A stretch of DNA of 64,000 nucleotides from Parvibaculaceae bacterium Mf 1.05b.01 (GCA_000509225.1 BAOK01000001.1:1-64000), one strand, 5' to 3'. Shown: positions 8,525 through 18,006, numbered from the stretch's first letter. Notes: generated by a model from the sequence alone, not told the origin. Numbers and translations are program-made.

Positions 8525-10378
8525 TTAACCTGCGGCGCGCTCTGCCTTTTTCCGCTCATTGGGATCGAGGTGGCGCTTGCGAATGCGGATCGATTCCGGT
8601 GTGACTTCGACAAGCTCGTCTGTGTCGATATAGGCGATCGCCTGTTCGAGGGTCAGACGACGGGGTGTCGTGAGTTTTACCGACTCGTCTTTGCCCGATG
8701 CCCGCATGTTGGTGAGCTGTTTCGCCTTCAGTGGATTGACGATCAGATCGTCGGGTCGGGCATTTTCGCCGATTACCATGCCTTCATAGACCTTTTCGCC
8801 GGAGGTAATGAAGAGAAAGCCTCGGTCTTCCAGGTTCCAGAGTGCGAAGGGAACAGCATCGCCAGCTCCGTTGGAGACAAGCACACCGTTTCGACGGCCT
8901 TCGACTGGCCCACGATAGGCTCCATATTCTTTGAAGACGCGGTACATGATGCCTGTGCCGCGGGTATCGGTCAGAAACTCGCCATGATATCCGATGAGGC
9001 CACGGGAAGGCGCATCAAACAAGATACGTGTCTTGCCGCCACCCGTCGGGCGCATGTCGGTCATCTCACCTTTGCGTTCCGCGAGTTTTTCAATCACGAC
9101 GCCAGCGTAATCGTCGTCCACGTCGACGGTGACCTCCTCGATGGGTTCCTGGCGTTCACCGTTCGGGCCGTCACGAAAAATCACCTGTGGACGGCTGATG
9201 GAGAGCTCGTAGCCCTCGCGGCGCATGGTCTCGATCAGGACACCGAGCTGAAGCTCGCCGCGCCCTGCCACATCAAAGGAATCCTTGGATTCTGTGTCCC
9301 GAACCTCAATGGCGACATTGCCTTCTGCTTCTGACATCAGACGCTCGCGAATAACCCGCGACTGGACTTTTGATCCTTCGCGCCCTGCAAGCGGACTGTC
9401 ATTGATGCTAAAGAGGACGGACAGGGTTGGGGGGTCAATTGGCAGTGCATTGAGCGGTATTGTCACGGCGGGATCAGCAATCGTGTCCGCGACAGTCGCT
9501 TCTTCCATGCCAGAGATCGCGACGATGTCGCCCGCTCTTGCTTCTTCTACAGGCTCGCGGTTGAGGCCGCGCACGGCGAGGACCCGTGTGATACGGCCCT
9601 TCTCAACAATGCCGGAGCCATTGCGCAGCGCAAAAACGGGCATGTTTGGCCGGGCAACGCCCTTTTCAATTCGGCCTGTCAGAATACGGCCAAGATAGGG
9701 GTCTTTTTGAATAGTTGTGACCAGCATTGCGAAGGGTTCGTCGCTTGACCCGTCTGATAGGGCAATCGGCTGCTGCACATGGCTCAGAATTTTTCGGAAC
9801 AGAGGAAGCAAGCCCTGATCCTTCGCATCTGCGGCATCCAAATTTTCGGTCGCCCAGCCCTGTTTGGCAGAGGCGTAGATGATCGGGAAGTCGAGCTGCT
9901 CGTCTGAGGCATCAAGCGCTGCAAAGAGATCAAAAATTTCGTCATGAACCCAATCTGGGCGCGCATCAGGCTTGTCGGCCTTATTGATCACCACCAATGG
10001 TTTCAACCCAAGAGCGAGCGCCTTTGAAAGGACGAATTTTGTCTGAGGCATTGGGCCTTCTGCCGCATCCACCAGCAGAACAACACCGTCCACCATGGAA
10101 AGAATACGTTCGACCTCGCCGCCAAAATCGGCGTGACCGGGTGTGTCGACGATGTTGATGCGGGTTTCGTCGCCACCCTCTGGTGGGGTCCATGCAACGC
10201 TGGTTGTTTTCGCGAGGATTGTGATGCCACGCTCCCGCTCCAGATCGTTGGAGTCCATAACTCGTTCGGCAACGTCCTGGTTGGCCCGAAAAGCCCCGGA
10301 TTGCTTGAGAAGTTCGTCAACAAGGGTGGTTTTCCCATGGTCAACGTGGGCGATGATGGCGATATTACGAAGCGGCAT
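8525..10378 (-). CDS. typA: Ribosome-associated translational GTPase TypA/BipA
   Basis: 617 residues from the ATG at 10378, which gives the standard N-terminus [18 protein letters not shown]; an upstream in-frame ATG would add ten atypical residues. G1 [10 protein letters not shown]2 region RERGITI, G3 [13 protein letters not shown]4 NKAD, then EF-G-like domains III and V and the BipA-specific C-terminal domain ([20 protein letters not shown]). It acts on 50S assembly and in cold or stress adaptation. The leader contains a strong hairpin (10404-10446). Confidence 0.96.
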   Translation of the reverse strand: MPLRNIAIIAHVDHGKTTLVDELLKQSGAFRANQDVAERVMDSNDLERERGITILAKTTSVAWTPPEGGDETRINIVDTPGHADFGGEVERILSMVDGVVLLVDAAEGPMPQTKFVLSKALALGLKPLVVINKADKPDARPDWVHDEIFDLFAALDASDEQLDFPIIYASAKQGWATENLDAADAKDQGLLPLFRKILSHVQQPIALSDGSSDEPFAMLVTTIQKDPYLGRILTGRIEKGVARPNMPVFALRNGSGIVEKGRITRVLAVRGLNREPVEEARAGDIVAISGMEEATVADTIADPAVTIPLNALPIDPPTLSVLFSINDSPLAGREGSKVQSRVIRERLMSEAEGNVAIEVRDTESKDSFDVAGRGELQLGVLIETMRREGYELSISRPQVIFRDGPNGERQEPIEEVTVDVDDDYAGVVIEKLAERKGEMTDMRPTGGGKTRILFDAPSRGLIGYHGEFLTDTRGTGIMYRVFKEYGAYRGPVEGRRNGVLVSNGAGDAVPFALWNLEDRGFLFITSGEKVYEGMVIGENARPDDLIVNPLKAKQLTNMRASGKDESVKLTTPRRLTLEQAIAYIDTDELVEVTPESIRIRKRHLDPNERKKAERAAG

Positions 10379-10403
10379 GTCGGTCCTGTCAGAGCACTCA
10401 GGG

Positions 10404-10446
10404 CTCAAAAGAAGCAGCCCGCGGGCCTTATGAGGCTCACGGGCTG
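10404..10446 (-). terminator. Terminator-like hairpin between the YceI gene and typA
   Basis: Arms CAGCCCG / CGGGCTG (10415-10421, 10440-10446) with an inner GGGCCT/AGGCTC pairing. Read on the minus strand it is followed by CTTCTTTTGAG. It can end transcription of the YceI gene; because it sits only 26 bases before the typA start it could equally act in the typA leader. Confidence 0.6.
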
Positions 10447-10535
10447 TCGATCACATTTGCCGCCTTATACGCTTCTGTCCGCCTGACCTCAAGAGAAAGA
10501 GGCGAGGGCTTAAGCGAAAGCGGATGGTTTGGTTA

Positions 10536-11111
10536 TCAGTCTTTGCGGGCTTCTACTTCGATCATGAGTTCGACGGTTTCGCCAATCGCAGGTGCGGCAT
10601 AGGCCATGCCGAAATCTGTACGGTTAATCTCCCCAGAAGCGGAGAATCCGGCCACGATCTTGCTCGGATCGAACGGATGAGGTCCTTCCTGATTGAATGT
10701 AACGTCCAGGGTTACCGGCTTCGTGACGCCCAATAGTGTCAGGTCTCCGGTCAGTTTTCCGGTATTTTCGCCCGTTACCTCCACTGTGGTTGAGGTAAAG
10801 GTCATGGTTGGGAATTCTTCCACATTGAAGAAGTCAGCTTTACGGAGATGTTCGTCCCGGGCTTCGTTGGCTGAGTCCACGCTTGCCGTGTTGATCGTCA
10901 CGGATACGCTGCTAGCAGTGGGGTTTGCCTCATCGAACTCAAGAGTGCCGGAAATTTCCTTAAATTGGCCCAGCGTGTGCGAAAAGCCCAGATGCGAGAC
11001 CCTAAAGGCTGCATGGGCATGGGTTTCGTCGATTGTGTAGCTTGCTGCAAATACGGCCGTTGGGGCCATAAGCGCTGCGCTCAAAGCGGCGGCGGCGAGT
11101 GTTGATCTCAT
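10536..11111 (-). CDS. YceI-family periplasmic lipid-binding-like protein
   Basis: 191 residues from the ATG at 11111, chosen because it opens a signal peptide (MRSTLAAAALSAALMAPTAVFAA). The YceI lipocalin-like barrel is clear: YTIDETHAHAAFRVSHLGFSHTLGQF, SVTINTASVDSANEARDEHLRKADFFNVEEFPTMTF and LTLLGVTKPVTLDV (each part of the family signature). Members bind polyisoprenoids or other amphiphiles in the periplasm. No cytochrome b561 partner, which often accompanies YceI, is nearby. Confidence 0.92.
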   Translation of the reverse strand: MRSTLAAAALSAALMAPTAVFAASYTIDETHAHAAFRVSHLGFSHTLGQFKEISGTLEFDEANPTASSVSVTINTASVDSANEARDEHLRKADFFNVEEFPTMTFTSTTVEVTGENTGKLTGDLTLLGVTKPVTLDVTFNQEGPHPFDPSKIVAGFSASGEINRTDFGMAYAAPAIGETVELMIEVEARKD

Positions 11112-11192
11112 TGTCCTGCTCTCCCTATGTGAACTCAAAGTGACTGTAACATTGTGGCTCAATATTGCGATCACAAGACTGCGAGAAATCTC

Positions 11193-12296
11193 TCAAGGGG
11201 CGGCGAGGGCCGGTGTTTGGTCATTGGAGGTCTTTTCCTCAATCGCCGCACTTTCTATGGAGAGATTTGACAGAAATTGCTGGCTACAGGCTTTCCAGGA
11301 GAAATTCATCGCATAGGTCCGGCAGGTTTCTGGATCCGCCTCCAGGGCTGCCAGGCAGGCTGATTTCAGGTTGTTGTCAAGGCGGCCAACAGGTGCGTCA
11401 CCGATGACGTCCAGCGGTCCCTGGACCGGGTAGGCTGCAACTGGGGTGCCGCTCGCGAGCGCTTCGATGAGCACAAGCCCAAATGTGTCTGTTTTGCTGG
11501 GGAACACAAAACAATCGGCTTCCGCATAGGCCTGTGCCAATTCCTCACCGAACAGAGAGCCAGGAAACTCCGCAGTTGGATACTTTCTCTTCAGAAGATC
11601 GAGGCGAGGACCGTCTCCCACGATCTTCTTGGTGCCTGGTAGATCGAGATCGAGGAAGGCATCGATGTTTTTTTCAACCGCGACGCGCCCGACATAAAGC
11701 CAGAGTGGCTCTTTTGTATCGGTTTCAGTTTTTGCCTGAAGCCGGGGTTTGAACTGACTGGTGTCTACCCCTCTCGACCAGAGCCGAAGGTTCTTAAAAC
11801 CGCGTTCCTCAAGCTCGCGAATGAGGAGCGGTGTTGCGGCCATGACGGCGGTTGCCGGAGCGTGGAACCGTCTCACGAGCGCATAGGTCCATCTTTCGGG
11901 CACGCGAAAACGGGCGTGCAGATATTCTGGAAAGCGCGTGTGAAACGACGTTGTGAAGGACCGTCCGTTCCGCAAACAGTACCGCCGTGCCGCGAGCCCA
12001 AGGGGGCCTTCTGTTGCGATGTGGATTGCATCAGGCCGGAAATCCTTGAGAAGCTCTGCTACTCGGCGTTTTGCGCCCAGCGCAATGCGAATTTCCTTGT
12101 AGGTAGGAAGTGGCACCGTCCGGAACATGTCCGGCGTGATGTACATGACTTTGTGTCCCAGCCCTTCTAGCTCTTTTCCCAACTGTTTGAGGGTACGAAC
12201 AACGCCGTTCACCTGAGGCGGTGCGGCGTCGGTGATGACGGCAATGCGAAGCTCCTCAGTCGCGCCTGACGCGTCCGCAGAAAGGTTCTGGGTCAT
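11193..12296 (-). CDS. GT4-family glycosyltransferase
   Basis: 367 residues from the ATG at 12296 (GGAA 7 bases upstream); another ATG at 12311 lacks a ribosome-binding site. GT4 features: PQVNGVVRTLKQLGKELEGLGH in the N-domain, YVGRVAVEKNIDAFLDLDL at the linker, and the C-domain DTFGLVLIEALASGTPVAAYP. Resembles MgtA/PimB-like mannosyl or glucosyl transferases acting on a lipid acceptor. It sits directly downstream of an LpxH-like phosphoesterase and near a lipid kinase, a neighbourhood that suggests glycolipid or phospholipid-head-group work. Acceptor unknown. Confidence 0.88.
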   Translation of the reverse strand: MTQNLSADASGATEELRIAVITDAAPPQVNGVVRTLKQLGKELEGLGHKVMYITPDMFRTVPLPTYKEIRIALGAKRRVAELLKDFRPDAIHIATEGPLGLAARRYCLRNGRSFTTSFHTRFPEYLHARFRVPERWTYALVRRFHAPATAVMAATPLLIRELEERGFKNLRLWSRGVDTSQFKPRLQAKTETDTKEPLWLYVGRVAVEKNIDAFLDLDLPGTKKIVGDGPRLDLLKRKYPTAEFPGSLFGEELAQAYAEADCFVFPSKTDTFGLVLIEALASGTPVAAYPVQGPLDVIGDAPVGRLDNNLKSACLAALEADPETCRTYAMNFSWKACSQQFLSNLSIESAAIEEKTSNDQTPALAAP

Positions 12297-12342
12297 GGGA
12301 ATTCCATTCATTGGGATTTGAAGCTGCTGGGCGGGGTGTGGT

Positions 12343-13350
12343 TCATGCGGCTTCTTGTGACGAATTTTCTGATTCCATCGATGCAGGAGTGAGTGCTGCG
12401 AGTGAAGCGTCTTCTTCCTCCCAGGAAAAATTGTGCCAACTGAGGATGGTGAGTTGGCCGGTCATATCTTCTGCAAGCGCGGTGCAGCTTTCGACCCAGT
12501 CGCCATCGTTGCAGTAGAGGATGTTGTCTATCTCGCGCATCTCGGCGTGGTGGATATGACCACAGACCACACCGTCGACGCCTCGCTCCCGCGCGGCCCG
12601 CGCAACAGCAGTCTCGAAGCTTGAGATATACTCGACAGCATTCTTCACCTTCTGCTTCAGGTAAGACGATAGGGACCAATAGGGCATTCCGAAAAGACGT
12701 CGCGCATTGTGCAGCCAATTGTTGAGTGCCAGGGCTATCCCGTAGGCGCGGTCTCCCAGATGAGCAAGCCAGCTTGCATAGCGGACGACGCTGTCAAACT
12801 GGTCACCGTGGAGCACAAGAAGATCGCGCCCGTCGGCGGTGCGGTGGATGATTTCATCGCAAATGTCGATGCCTGCAAAGTCGAGGCCTGTATAGTCTCT
12901 CAAGGCTTCATCGTGATTGCCGGGAACATAGATGACGTTGGTGCCATGTCGTACTTTGTGGAGGATTTCCTGAACCACTGCATTGTGGCTTTCGTGCCAG
13001 AACCAGGACCGCTTAATGCGCCAGCCATCGATAATGTCACCTACAAGATAGATGGTTTGGGCTTCATTGTTACGAAGGAAGTCCAATAGAAGATCTGCTT
13101 TGCACCCCGGCGTGCCCAGGTGGATGTCTGACAGAAAAAGAGTGCGGTGACGATCAGGTGCTGTGGGCCGTGGTGTTTCCATAATCCTGTTGAACGGGCT
13201 TTGTCGGCGACGAGATGATGACTGTTTGGTGAGGGTCGGGGTTGTTTGCGGTGGTGTTTTCCGATCTCTGAGGAACCCGAGCAGGGTGCGATTTGACCAG
13301 GGTCTCTTTTGTCGGGTGTCTTTTTGAAGGCCGGTTTCTAGATATGTCAT
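12343..13350 (-). CDS. Metallophosphoesterase, UDP-2,3-diacylglucosamine diphosphatase (LpxH)-like
   Basis: Calcineurin-type phosphoesterase. Metal and phosphate motifs in order: FLSDIHLGTPG, YLVGDIIDGW, VPGNHDE, LHGDQFD and VCGHIHH. The catalytic domain begins near residue 66. The first 56 residues are basic and low-complexity, and the ATG at 13182 with AGGA close by could be the true start, giving the usual ~280 residues. Operon with the GT4 gene 47 bases downstream; divergent from the diacylglycerol-kinase-like gene. A role in lipid A or phospholipid phosphate removal is inferred from the family. Confidence 0.85.
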   Translation of the reverse strand: MTYLETGLQKDTRQKRPWSNRTLLGFLRDRKTPPQTTPTLTKQSSSRRRQSPFNRIMETPRPTAPDRHRTLFLSDIHLGTPGCKADLLLDFLRNNEAQTIYLVGDIIDGWRIKRSWFWHESHNAVVQEILHKVRHGTNVIYVPGNHDEALRDYTGLDFAGIDICDEIIHRTADGRDLLVLHGDQFDSVVRYASWLAHLGDRAYGIALALNNWLHNARRLFGMPYWSLSSYLKQKVKNAVEYISSFETAVARAARERGVDGVVCGHIHHAEMREIDNILYCNDGDWVESCTALAEDMTGQLTILSWHNFSWEEEDASLAALTPASMESENSSQEAA

Positions 13351-13513
13351 GCCGCCGTCACACTTTCCAAATTATTAGAAACATGCGCCCGCTTCATTTG
13401 ATTTGTTACGAATCAGGAACGGGCTCTGTTCGACGGGCGGAGAATCCGTCTGTCCTATGACCGTTTGATGTCGAAACGATTAGACATTTGTGTAGGGTTA
13501 ACTCCGAGGACGG

Positions 13514-14401
13514 ATGATGAGCGGCAGAAAACGTATTGATATCATCGTGAACCCTGCAGCCGGGTCGCGAAACAGCGGCCTGTTCGATGCCGTAGTGCGA
13601 CGACTTCATGACAAAGGCGCTTTTGTCAGGTGTTTTGACACGGAGGGGCCAGGTCACGCGACCGAGCTCGCGGCAAAATGTGCGCGAGAAGCTTATGCGG
13701 ATGTCATCGTCGCTGCCGGCGGTGATGGCACCATCAATGAGGTGGCACGTGGGCTTCTTGGCCATCCAACCCCTCTCGGCGTGCTGCCTCTCGGGACGGC
13801 AAATGTGCTCGCAATTGAGTTGGGGCAGAAGCTTCGAGCGCGCTCGATCGCTGATACACTTCTCCATGGTGACGCAAAACTTATCGGTACCGGCCAGGTG
13901 AATGGTGACATGTTCCTGCTCATGGTGGGCGCAGGTTTTGATGGCGCCGTCGTTGCTGCGATTAAGCCGCAAATGAAACGCCGTTTTGGCAAGTTCGCTT
14001 TTGTCTGGGCAGGCCTGAAGATTTGGCTCACAGGACCAGGCCACTCAATTCTGACGGAAATTGATGGAGAGTTGCATGAGGCCGCGTGGGTCGTCGTAAC
14101 GAATGCCCGGCACTATGCAGGTCCCTTTGTGCTGGCACCCACTGCGGACATCGCAGATCCGCACCTGCAGGTATTTATTTTTAAGAAGCAATCCCGCCTT
14201 GCATTTGCGGGCTATTTCCTAGGGCTTGCTGTGAGGCAGGTTGCGCGGATGCCTGGTGTGCAGGTTTCTCGATTCCAAAAGCTTGAATTGTCGAGTGTTG
14301 AGCCGGTGCCGGTGGAAGTGGACGGAGATGCCTTTCGGAGCCTTCCATTGACCATCAGCCAGGGTACGCAATTCTTGCGTTTGGTTGTGCCTCAAGCCTA
14401 A
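13514..14401 (+). CDS. Diacylglycerol/sphingosine-kinase-family lipid kinase (YegS-like)
   Basis: 295 residues. The DAGK catalytic motif is present (IVAAGGDGTINEVARGLL, then GVLPLGTANVLAIEL), with the N-terminal nucleotide strand IDIIVNPAAGSR and C-terminal PVEVDGDAF. GAGGA precedes two adjacent ATG codons; either may start. Likely phosphorylates a membrane lipid. It is divergent from the phosphoesterase/GT4 pair, and the three together look like a phospholipid or glycolipid remodelling set. Overlaps the convergent HAD gene by 4 bases. Confidence 0.88.
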   Translation: MMSGRKRIDIIVNPAAGSRNSGLFDAVVRRLHDKGAFVRCFDTEGPGHATELAAKCAREAYADVIVAAGGDGTINEVARGLLGHPTPLGVLPLGTANVLAIELGQKLRARSIADTLLHGDAKLIGTGQVNGDMFLLMVGAGFDGAVVAAIKPQMKRRFGKFAFVWAGLKIWLTGPGHSILTEIDGELHEAAWVVVTNARHYAGPFVLAPTADIADPHLQVFIFKKQSRLAFAGYFLGLAVRQVARMPGVQVSRFQKLELSSVEPVPVEVDGDAFRSLPLTISQGTQFLRLVVPQA

Positions 14402-15150
14402 CCTTTGTTTGGAAGTAGTTCAGGAATGCCGTGAATGATCCAGTCAGGTTGGATGTCGGAATTGTCTGGAAGGCCATGCCTATATGCATCATGCCAAATG
14501 GCATAAATCCCCAGACGCTGAGGTGCCGCAATTTCCCATTCCAGGTTATCGCCAACCATCCAGGTCTCCTCAGGTGCAACGTCTAATACGCTCAGAGCAT
14601 GCTTGTAGGCTTCCTCTTCCGGTTTGCCGAAGCCATGTTCGCCTTCAATCTGGATGTGGTCAAAACGATGCTCAAGGGCAAAGCGGGTGACTTTGGGGCG
14701 CTGTGTTTCCGCGCCGCCGTTAGTGATAAGGGCGAGTTTCACACCGAGGTCTTTTAGGTGATCGATTGTCTCAAGGGCGCCGGGGAAGGGCTTGAGCTCT
14801 TCCTCGCGAAAGTCGGAAAACCGATCTGCAAGTTTATGAACGAAGTCGACGTCTGGACCATCAGCGCCGAATTTCCCTGTGCGCAGTAATGCTTCGCGGA
14901 CGATTTCCCGGCGGGCATCTTTCAGGCGTAAGCGCCATTTCTTGTGATGTGCCTGGGTGCCTGTCCAGAACTCCAATGCGAAGGCGCTGATGGCGTCCAC
15001 AGCCTCGGTTTGGCTAAGGGGGCTCAACGCATCGGCAAATTCTGCGACAACTGTTTCCCAAGCGCCGCGGGGTTGGCCATAGGCGGAGATAAGCGTGTCA
15101 TCCAAATCAAATAGGATGGCGGTTGGCAGCGGCGGAAGTGTTTTAGACAA
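14398..15150 (-). CDS. HAD-superfamily hydrolase (subfamily IA)
   Basis: 250 residues. Motif I LFDLDDTLIS (nucleophile and acid/base Asp both present), motif II LITNGGAE, Lys region HGFGKPEEEAYKHAL, motif IV WMVGDNLEWEI. It resembles YjjG/phosphoglycolate-phosphatase-like phosphatases. The substrate cannot be read from sequence. Gene ends within the stop of the lipid kinase on the other strand. Confidence 0.87.
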   Translation of the reverse strand: MSKTLPPLPTAILFDLDDTLISAYGQPRGAWETVVAEFADALSPLSQTEAVDAISAFALEFWTGTQAHHKKWRLRLKDARREIVREALLRTGKFGADGPDVDFVHKLADRFSDFREEELKPFPGALETIDHLKDLGVKLALITNGGAETQRPKVTRFALEHRFDHIQIEGEHGFGKPEEEAYKHALSVLDVAPEETWMVGDNLEWEIAAPQRLGIYAIWHDAYRHGLPDNSDIQPDWIIHGIPELLPNKG

Positions 15151-15189
15151 GTGGCGTTCCCTGAGTTAAGCCGCCCGATTGCCTTGTTT

Positions 15190-16746
15190 TTAGCCGACAG
15201 CGGCAACGCTTGGGCGGGCATCAATTGCTTGCAGTTCGCCATTCATGACACGTCGGTAGTATTCGTCAAGGTCTACTGAGAAGCCTGTGGGGGTGTTGAT
15301 CCGTGCGTGCTTGCGTTGAAGCAGGCGCGGTTCGTTTACGCCACATGATCTGGCGATCATACAGACTTCGCCTGTGATGCGTTCCTGGTAGCGTCGGACA
15401 CGCTCTGCTTTGTCTTTTGGGTCGAGTCCGCGCTGAAGCTTCTTCTGGTGTGTTGCGATGCCCGTTGGACAGGAGTTTTGATTGCATTGCAGTGCTTGAA
15501 TGCACCCAAGCGAGAACATGAAGCCTCGCGCACTGGTGACAAAGTCGGCGCCCACAGATAGGGCCCAAGCAACATCGCCTGGATTGATAAGTTTGCCTCC
15601 GGCGTTCACTCTGATGCGTGGGCGCAGGCCATACTGATCAAGCTTGTCGATCAGGATAGGCAGACTCTCCCAGATCGGCATGCCAACGAAATCGATCAAG
15701 GGTTGCGGAGAGGCGCCCGTTCCGCCATCCGCGCTGTCCAGTGTGATGAAGTCAGGTGCCAGTTCCGGGCTATGCTCCAGCATCGAGAAGAGGTCATCTA
15801 GAAATCCGTGCGCCCCTAGGACAAACTTAATGCCGACAGGCTTACCTGTCACAGAACGCACGCGCTCGATGTACTGGAGGAGCTGTTCGGGGCTGTTGAT
15901 TTCCGGATGACGATTTGGACTTATCGAGTCTTGACCCCGCTCGATACCTCTGATCTGAGCGATTTCTTTGCTCACCTTGGCGCCTGGCAAGATGCCGCCC
16001 TTGCCTGGTTTTGCACCCTGGCTCAGCTTGATCTCAAACATTCTGACCTGGTCGTGCGCCGCGATCTCACGCAATTTTTTGTCTGAAAGGCTGCCTGCCC
16101 GATCTCTGACACCATATTTTGCTGTGCCAATCTGAAAGACGATATCCGCGCCACCTTCAAGGTGATAGGGGGATAGAGCGCCCTCGCCAGTGTTCAACCA
16201 GCATCCGGCCATTGCGGCGCCTCTTGATAGGGCGCGTACAGCGGGTTTGGAAATCGCACCATAGCTCATGCCGGAAATATTGAAGATGGAGGACGTTTTG
16301 TAAGGCTTCTCGCAATAGGGGCCGATTTCAATCTGACTAGGAGACACTGAGTCTTCGTCCAGGGTCGGGAAGGGGCAATTGACGAAAAAGATGGTCCCAT
16401 TTGGCTTTAGGTCGCGGGTCGAACCGAAAGCAACGGTCGTATCCGCTCCTTTAGCGGCTCTGTATACCCAGGCGCGTTGAGCCCGGTTGAACGGCATTTC
16501 CTCGCGATCCATCGCAAAGAAATACTGGCGGAAATATTCGCCGAGACTTTCAAAGAAATAGCGAAAGCGTCCGATGATCGGATAGTTGCGGCGGATCGCG
16601 TGGGTCGTTTGTGTGCGATCGACGATGTAGGCGACGACCAGCCCAAGGACGATAAGACCAATGCCAAATAGAAAAAGAGCGGACATCGCATCAATGAAAG
16701 TGAGAACCATCGAAGGTGTGGCTCCTTGCGCAGCAGTCGTTTCCAT
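15190..16746 (-). CDS. FMN-binding glutamate-synthase-family protein, membrane-anchored
   Basis: 518 residues. One N-terminal membrane segment (~18-42, FLFGIGLIVLGLVVAYIV), then the GltS FMN barrel: SGMSYGAISKPAVRALSRGA, TGEGALSPYHLEGGAD, KPGKGGILPGAKV, DSADGGTGA and a cysteine set CIQALQCNQNSCPTG like the [3Fe-4S] site of glutamate synthase. It lacks the amidotransferase domain of true GltB, so it is not a complete glutamate synthase. Such stand-alone proteins are common in proteobacteria and their reaction is not established. Confidence 0.88.
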   Translation of the reverse strand: METTAAQGATPSMVLTFIDAMSALFLFGIGLIVLGLVVAYIVDRTQTTHAIRRNYPIIGRFRYFFESLGEYFRQYFFAMDREEMPFNRAQRAWVYRAAKGADTTVAFGSTRDLKPNGTIFFVNCPFPTLDEDSVSPSQIEIGPYCEKPYKTSSIFNISGMSYGAISKPAVRALSRGAAMAGCWLNTGEGALSPYHLEGGADIVFQIGTAKYGVRDRAGSLSDKKLREIAAHDQVRMFEIKLSQGAKPGKGGILPGAKVSKEIAQIRGIERGQDSISPNRHPEINSPEQLLQYIERVRSVTGKPVGIKFVLGAHGFLDDLFSMLEHSPELAPDFITLDSADGGTGASPQPLIDFVGMPIWESLPILIDKLDQYGLRPRIRVNAGGKLINPGDVAWALSVGADFVTSARGFMFSLGCIQALQCNQNSCPTGIATHQKKLQRGLDPKDKAERVRRYQERITGEVCMIARSCGVNEPRLLQRKHARINTPTGFSVDLDEYYRRVMNGELQAIDARPSVAAVG

Positions 16747-16814
16747 GTTGGTCTTTCACGGTCAAAGGGTTGAACGCATACGAACAAGTTTTACCGATTA
16801 TGCACACAAACAGT

Positions 16815-16840
16815 TAAGCCTTGATGCAACTTTAGGCTTA
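16815..16840. repeat. Inverted repeat upstream of the FMN glutamate-synthase-like gene
   Basis: Perfect 7-bp arms TAAGCCT / AGGCTTA separated by 12 bases, 69 bases upstream of the GltS-like start and 67 bases after the lytic transglycosylase stop. No T-run follows on either strand, so an operator is as likely as a weak terminator. Confidence 0.4.
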
Positions 16841-16906
16841 TCAATTCGTGTCACAGAAATGTGGGGATTTTTGTCTGCCACGGATGGCTGGACGTCTTTT
16901 TAGGTG

Positions 16907-17635
16907 CTAACGCGAAAGACTGGCGGTTTCGGTCAATGTGATTGGACCTGGAATAACGCTCGCTTCTGAAAAATCGGCTGAATAGCCCTGCAAATCATCG
17001 CTATAGGATGAGAGGCGCAAGCCTGCATGTTCAGCTGCATTCGTCCCGGCTGTTGAGGGATGCCGGTCCGGGTTTGCACGTGCTGTTTCCCGCTCTTTCC
17101 CCCATACAGCTTGAACACGGGCGGAATACCGTGCGTTTAAAGCTGGCGAGAATGAGTGGTAGCGTCCGATCGCCTGATCCCAGCTGTCACTGCGTGTTTC
17201 CAAATCTCTCAGGAAATAGGCGGCATAAGCGACGTTCGACATGGGATCGAATGCTTCTTCAACGCTTGTGAATGCTCTTGGGTGGAAGCGCAGATTTATC
17301 TGCATGCACCCGATGTCGATTGTGCGCATGCCCTCAGACATTAGCCGACGTACAGCGTCTACCGCATCATTGCGAGTGGCAAAATAGTAGGCGCGGCCCT
17401 CAGCATTGATTGTCCAAGGCCAAGATTTGACATCCCCTGAGGGGGAACGGCGTCCAGATTCAACCAGGGCGATTGATGTCATCATGCCCGTGGGCATGTT
17501 GTGTTGCTGCTCCATACGGGCAGCCGCATTTCGACACACGTCCCAATCGTCAGCACTCGCTGGCGCACCAGTCAAGGCGATGCCGAACAGGGCGACCGCC
17601 CAAATCAGTATCTGTGATGGTGTCCAAGCCTTCAT
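16907..17635 (-). CDS. Exported lytic transglycosylase (SLT domain)
   Basis: 242 residues with a signal peptide (cleavage near APASA). The SLT fold is seen in MPTGMMTSIALVESGRR (catalytic Glu in VESG), GCMQINLRFHPRAFTSVEEAFDPMSNV-type sequence (motif GCMQINLRFHPRAF) and AIGRYHS. It cleaves peptidoglycan glycan strands in the periplasm. The last ~60 residues have no domain. Monocistronic by position. Confidence 0.9.
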   Translation of the reverse strand: MKAWTPSQILIWAVALFGIALTGAPASADDWDVCRNAAARMEQQHNMPTGMMTSIALVESGRRSPSGDVKSWPWTINAEGRAYYFATRNDAVDAVRRLMSEGMRTIDIGCMQINLRFHPRAFTSVEEAFDPMSNVAYAAYFLRDLETRSDSWDQAIGRYHSFSPALNARYSARVQAVWGKERETARANPDRHPSTAGTNAAEHAGLRLSSYSDDLQGYSADFSEASVIPGPITLTETASLSR

Positions 17636-17873
17636 GTGCCCATTTCCCGTCCGCGAGACATTTGTCCTGCGCGTTCGGTCCCTTTGCGTCTTGCAACAGC
17701 CTTATGGTGCGCTGAAAGAGTTAATGAACGCTTACATTTAGGCGCTGAGGCTAGGTCCAAGGCCATGTTGATTTGCTGCAACGCAATCTGCGAAAAAACA
17801 GGAAAAAGTCGAAATATGCCCAAATAATAAGCGATTTTTCGAAGGTTTTCCAAAGTGTCGCAGGTGTTTGTCC
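17636..17873. other. Non-coding region 5' of the lytic transglycosylase and of the sRNA candidate
   Basis: Nothing here looks coding. It is AT-richer than its surroundings around 17790-17850 and must hold the minus-strand promoter of the transglycosylase; I could not place that promoter with confidence. Confidence 0.5.
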
Positions 17874-17902
17874 TTGATTTTTGTGCACTGCACGCGCATA
17901 TC
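17874..17902 (+). promoter_or_regulatory. Housekeeping-type promoter for the sRNA candidate
   Basis: -35 TTGATT at 17874-17879, a 17-base spacer, and -10 CATATC at 17897-17902. It matches the alphaproteobacterial CTTGAC-N17-CTATAT pattern and would start transcription at about 17907-17909, exactly where the folded element begins. Confidence 0.6.
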
Positions 17903-17904
17903 TC

Positions 17905-18006
17905 AAGGGCGATCAGGCGTGAGTTTAAGCTCCCTGATAGCAGCCCTTCTTGGGCGTTTCCTCCCTAGACTTGGGCCATGCTGGCAACAGTATGGCCCCT
18001 TTTTTT
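17905..18006 (+). ncRNA. Candidate trans-acting small RNA (~100 nt)
   Basis: No protein is plausible here, yet the + strand holds a promoter, a structured body and a strong terminator. Stem 1 pairs AAGGGC (17905-17910) with GCCCTT (17943-17948); inside it ATCAGG (17912-17917) pairs with CCTGAT (17933-17938) and GAG with CTC around a TTTAAG loop. A linker (17949-17972) carries an unpaired TTTCCTCCC, complementary to Shine-Dalgarno sequences. Then comes the terminator stem. Exposed CCUCC loops are known from several alphaproteobacterial trans-sRNA families; I cannot assign it to a named one. The RNA is divergent from the transglycosylase and convergent with the amidohydrolase gene. Confidence 0.6.
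17973..18006 (+). terminator. Strong Rho-independent terminator of the sRNA candidate
   Basis: An 11-bp stem (GGGCCATGCTG with CAGTATGGCCC, one G-U pair) capped by a GCAA tetraloop and followed by C and seven T. It works only in the + direction, although no + strand gene lies upstream, which is what points to an RNA gene. Confidence 0.85.

Noticed and set aside
8570-9334. 254-codon plus-strand frame inside typA
   Set aside because: typA fully explains the region by homology; the plus frame lacks any recognisable motif.
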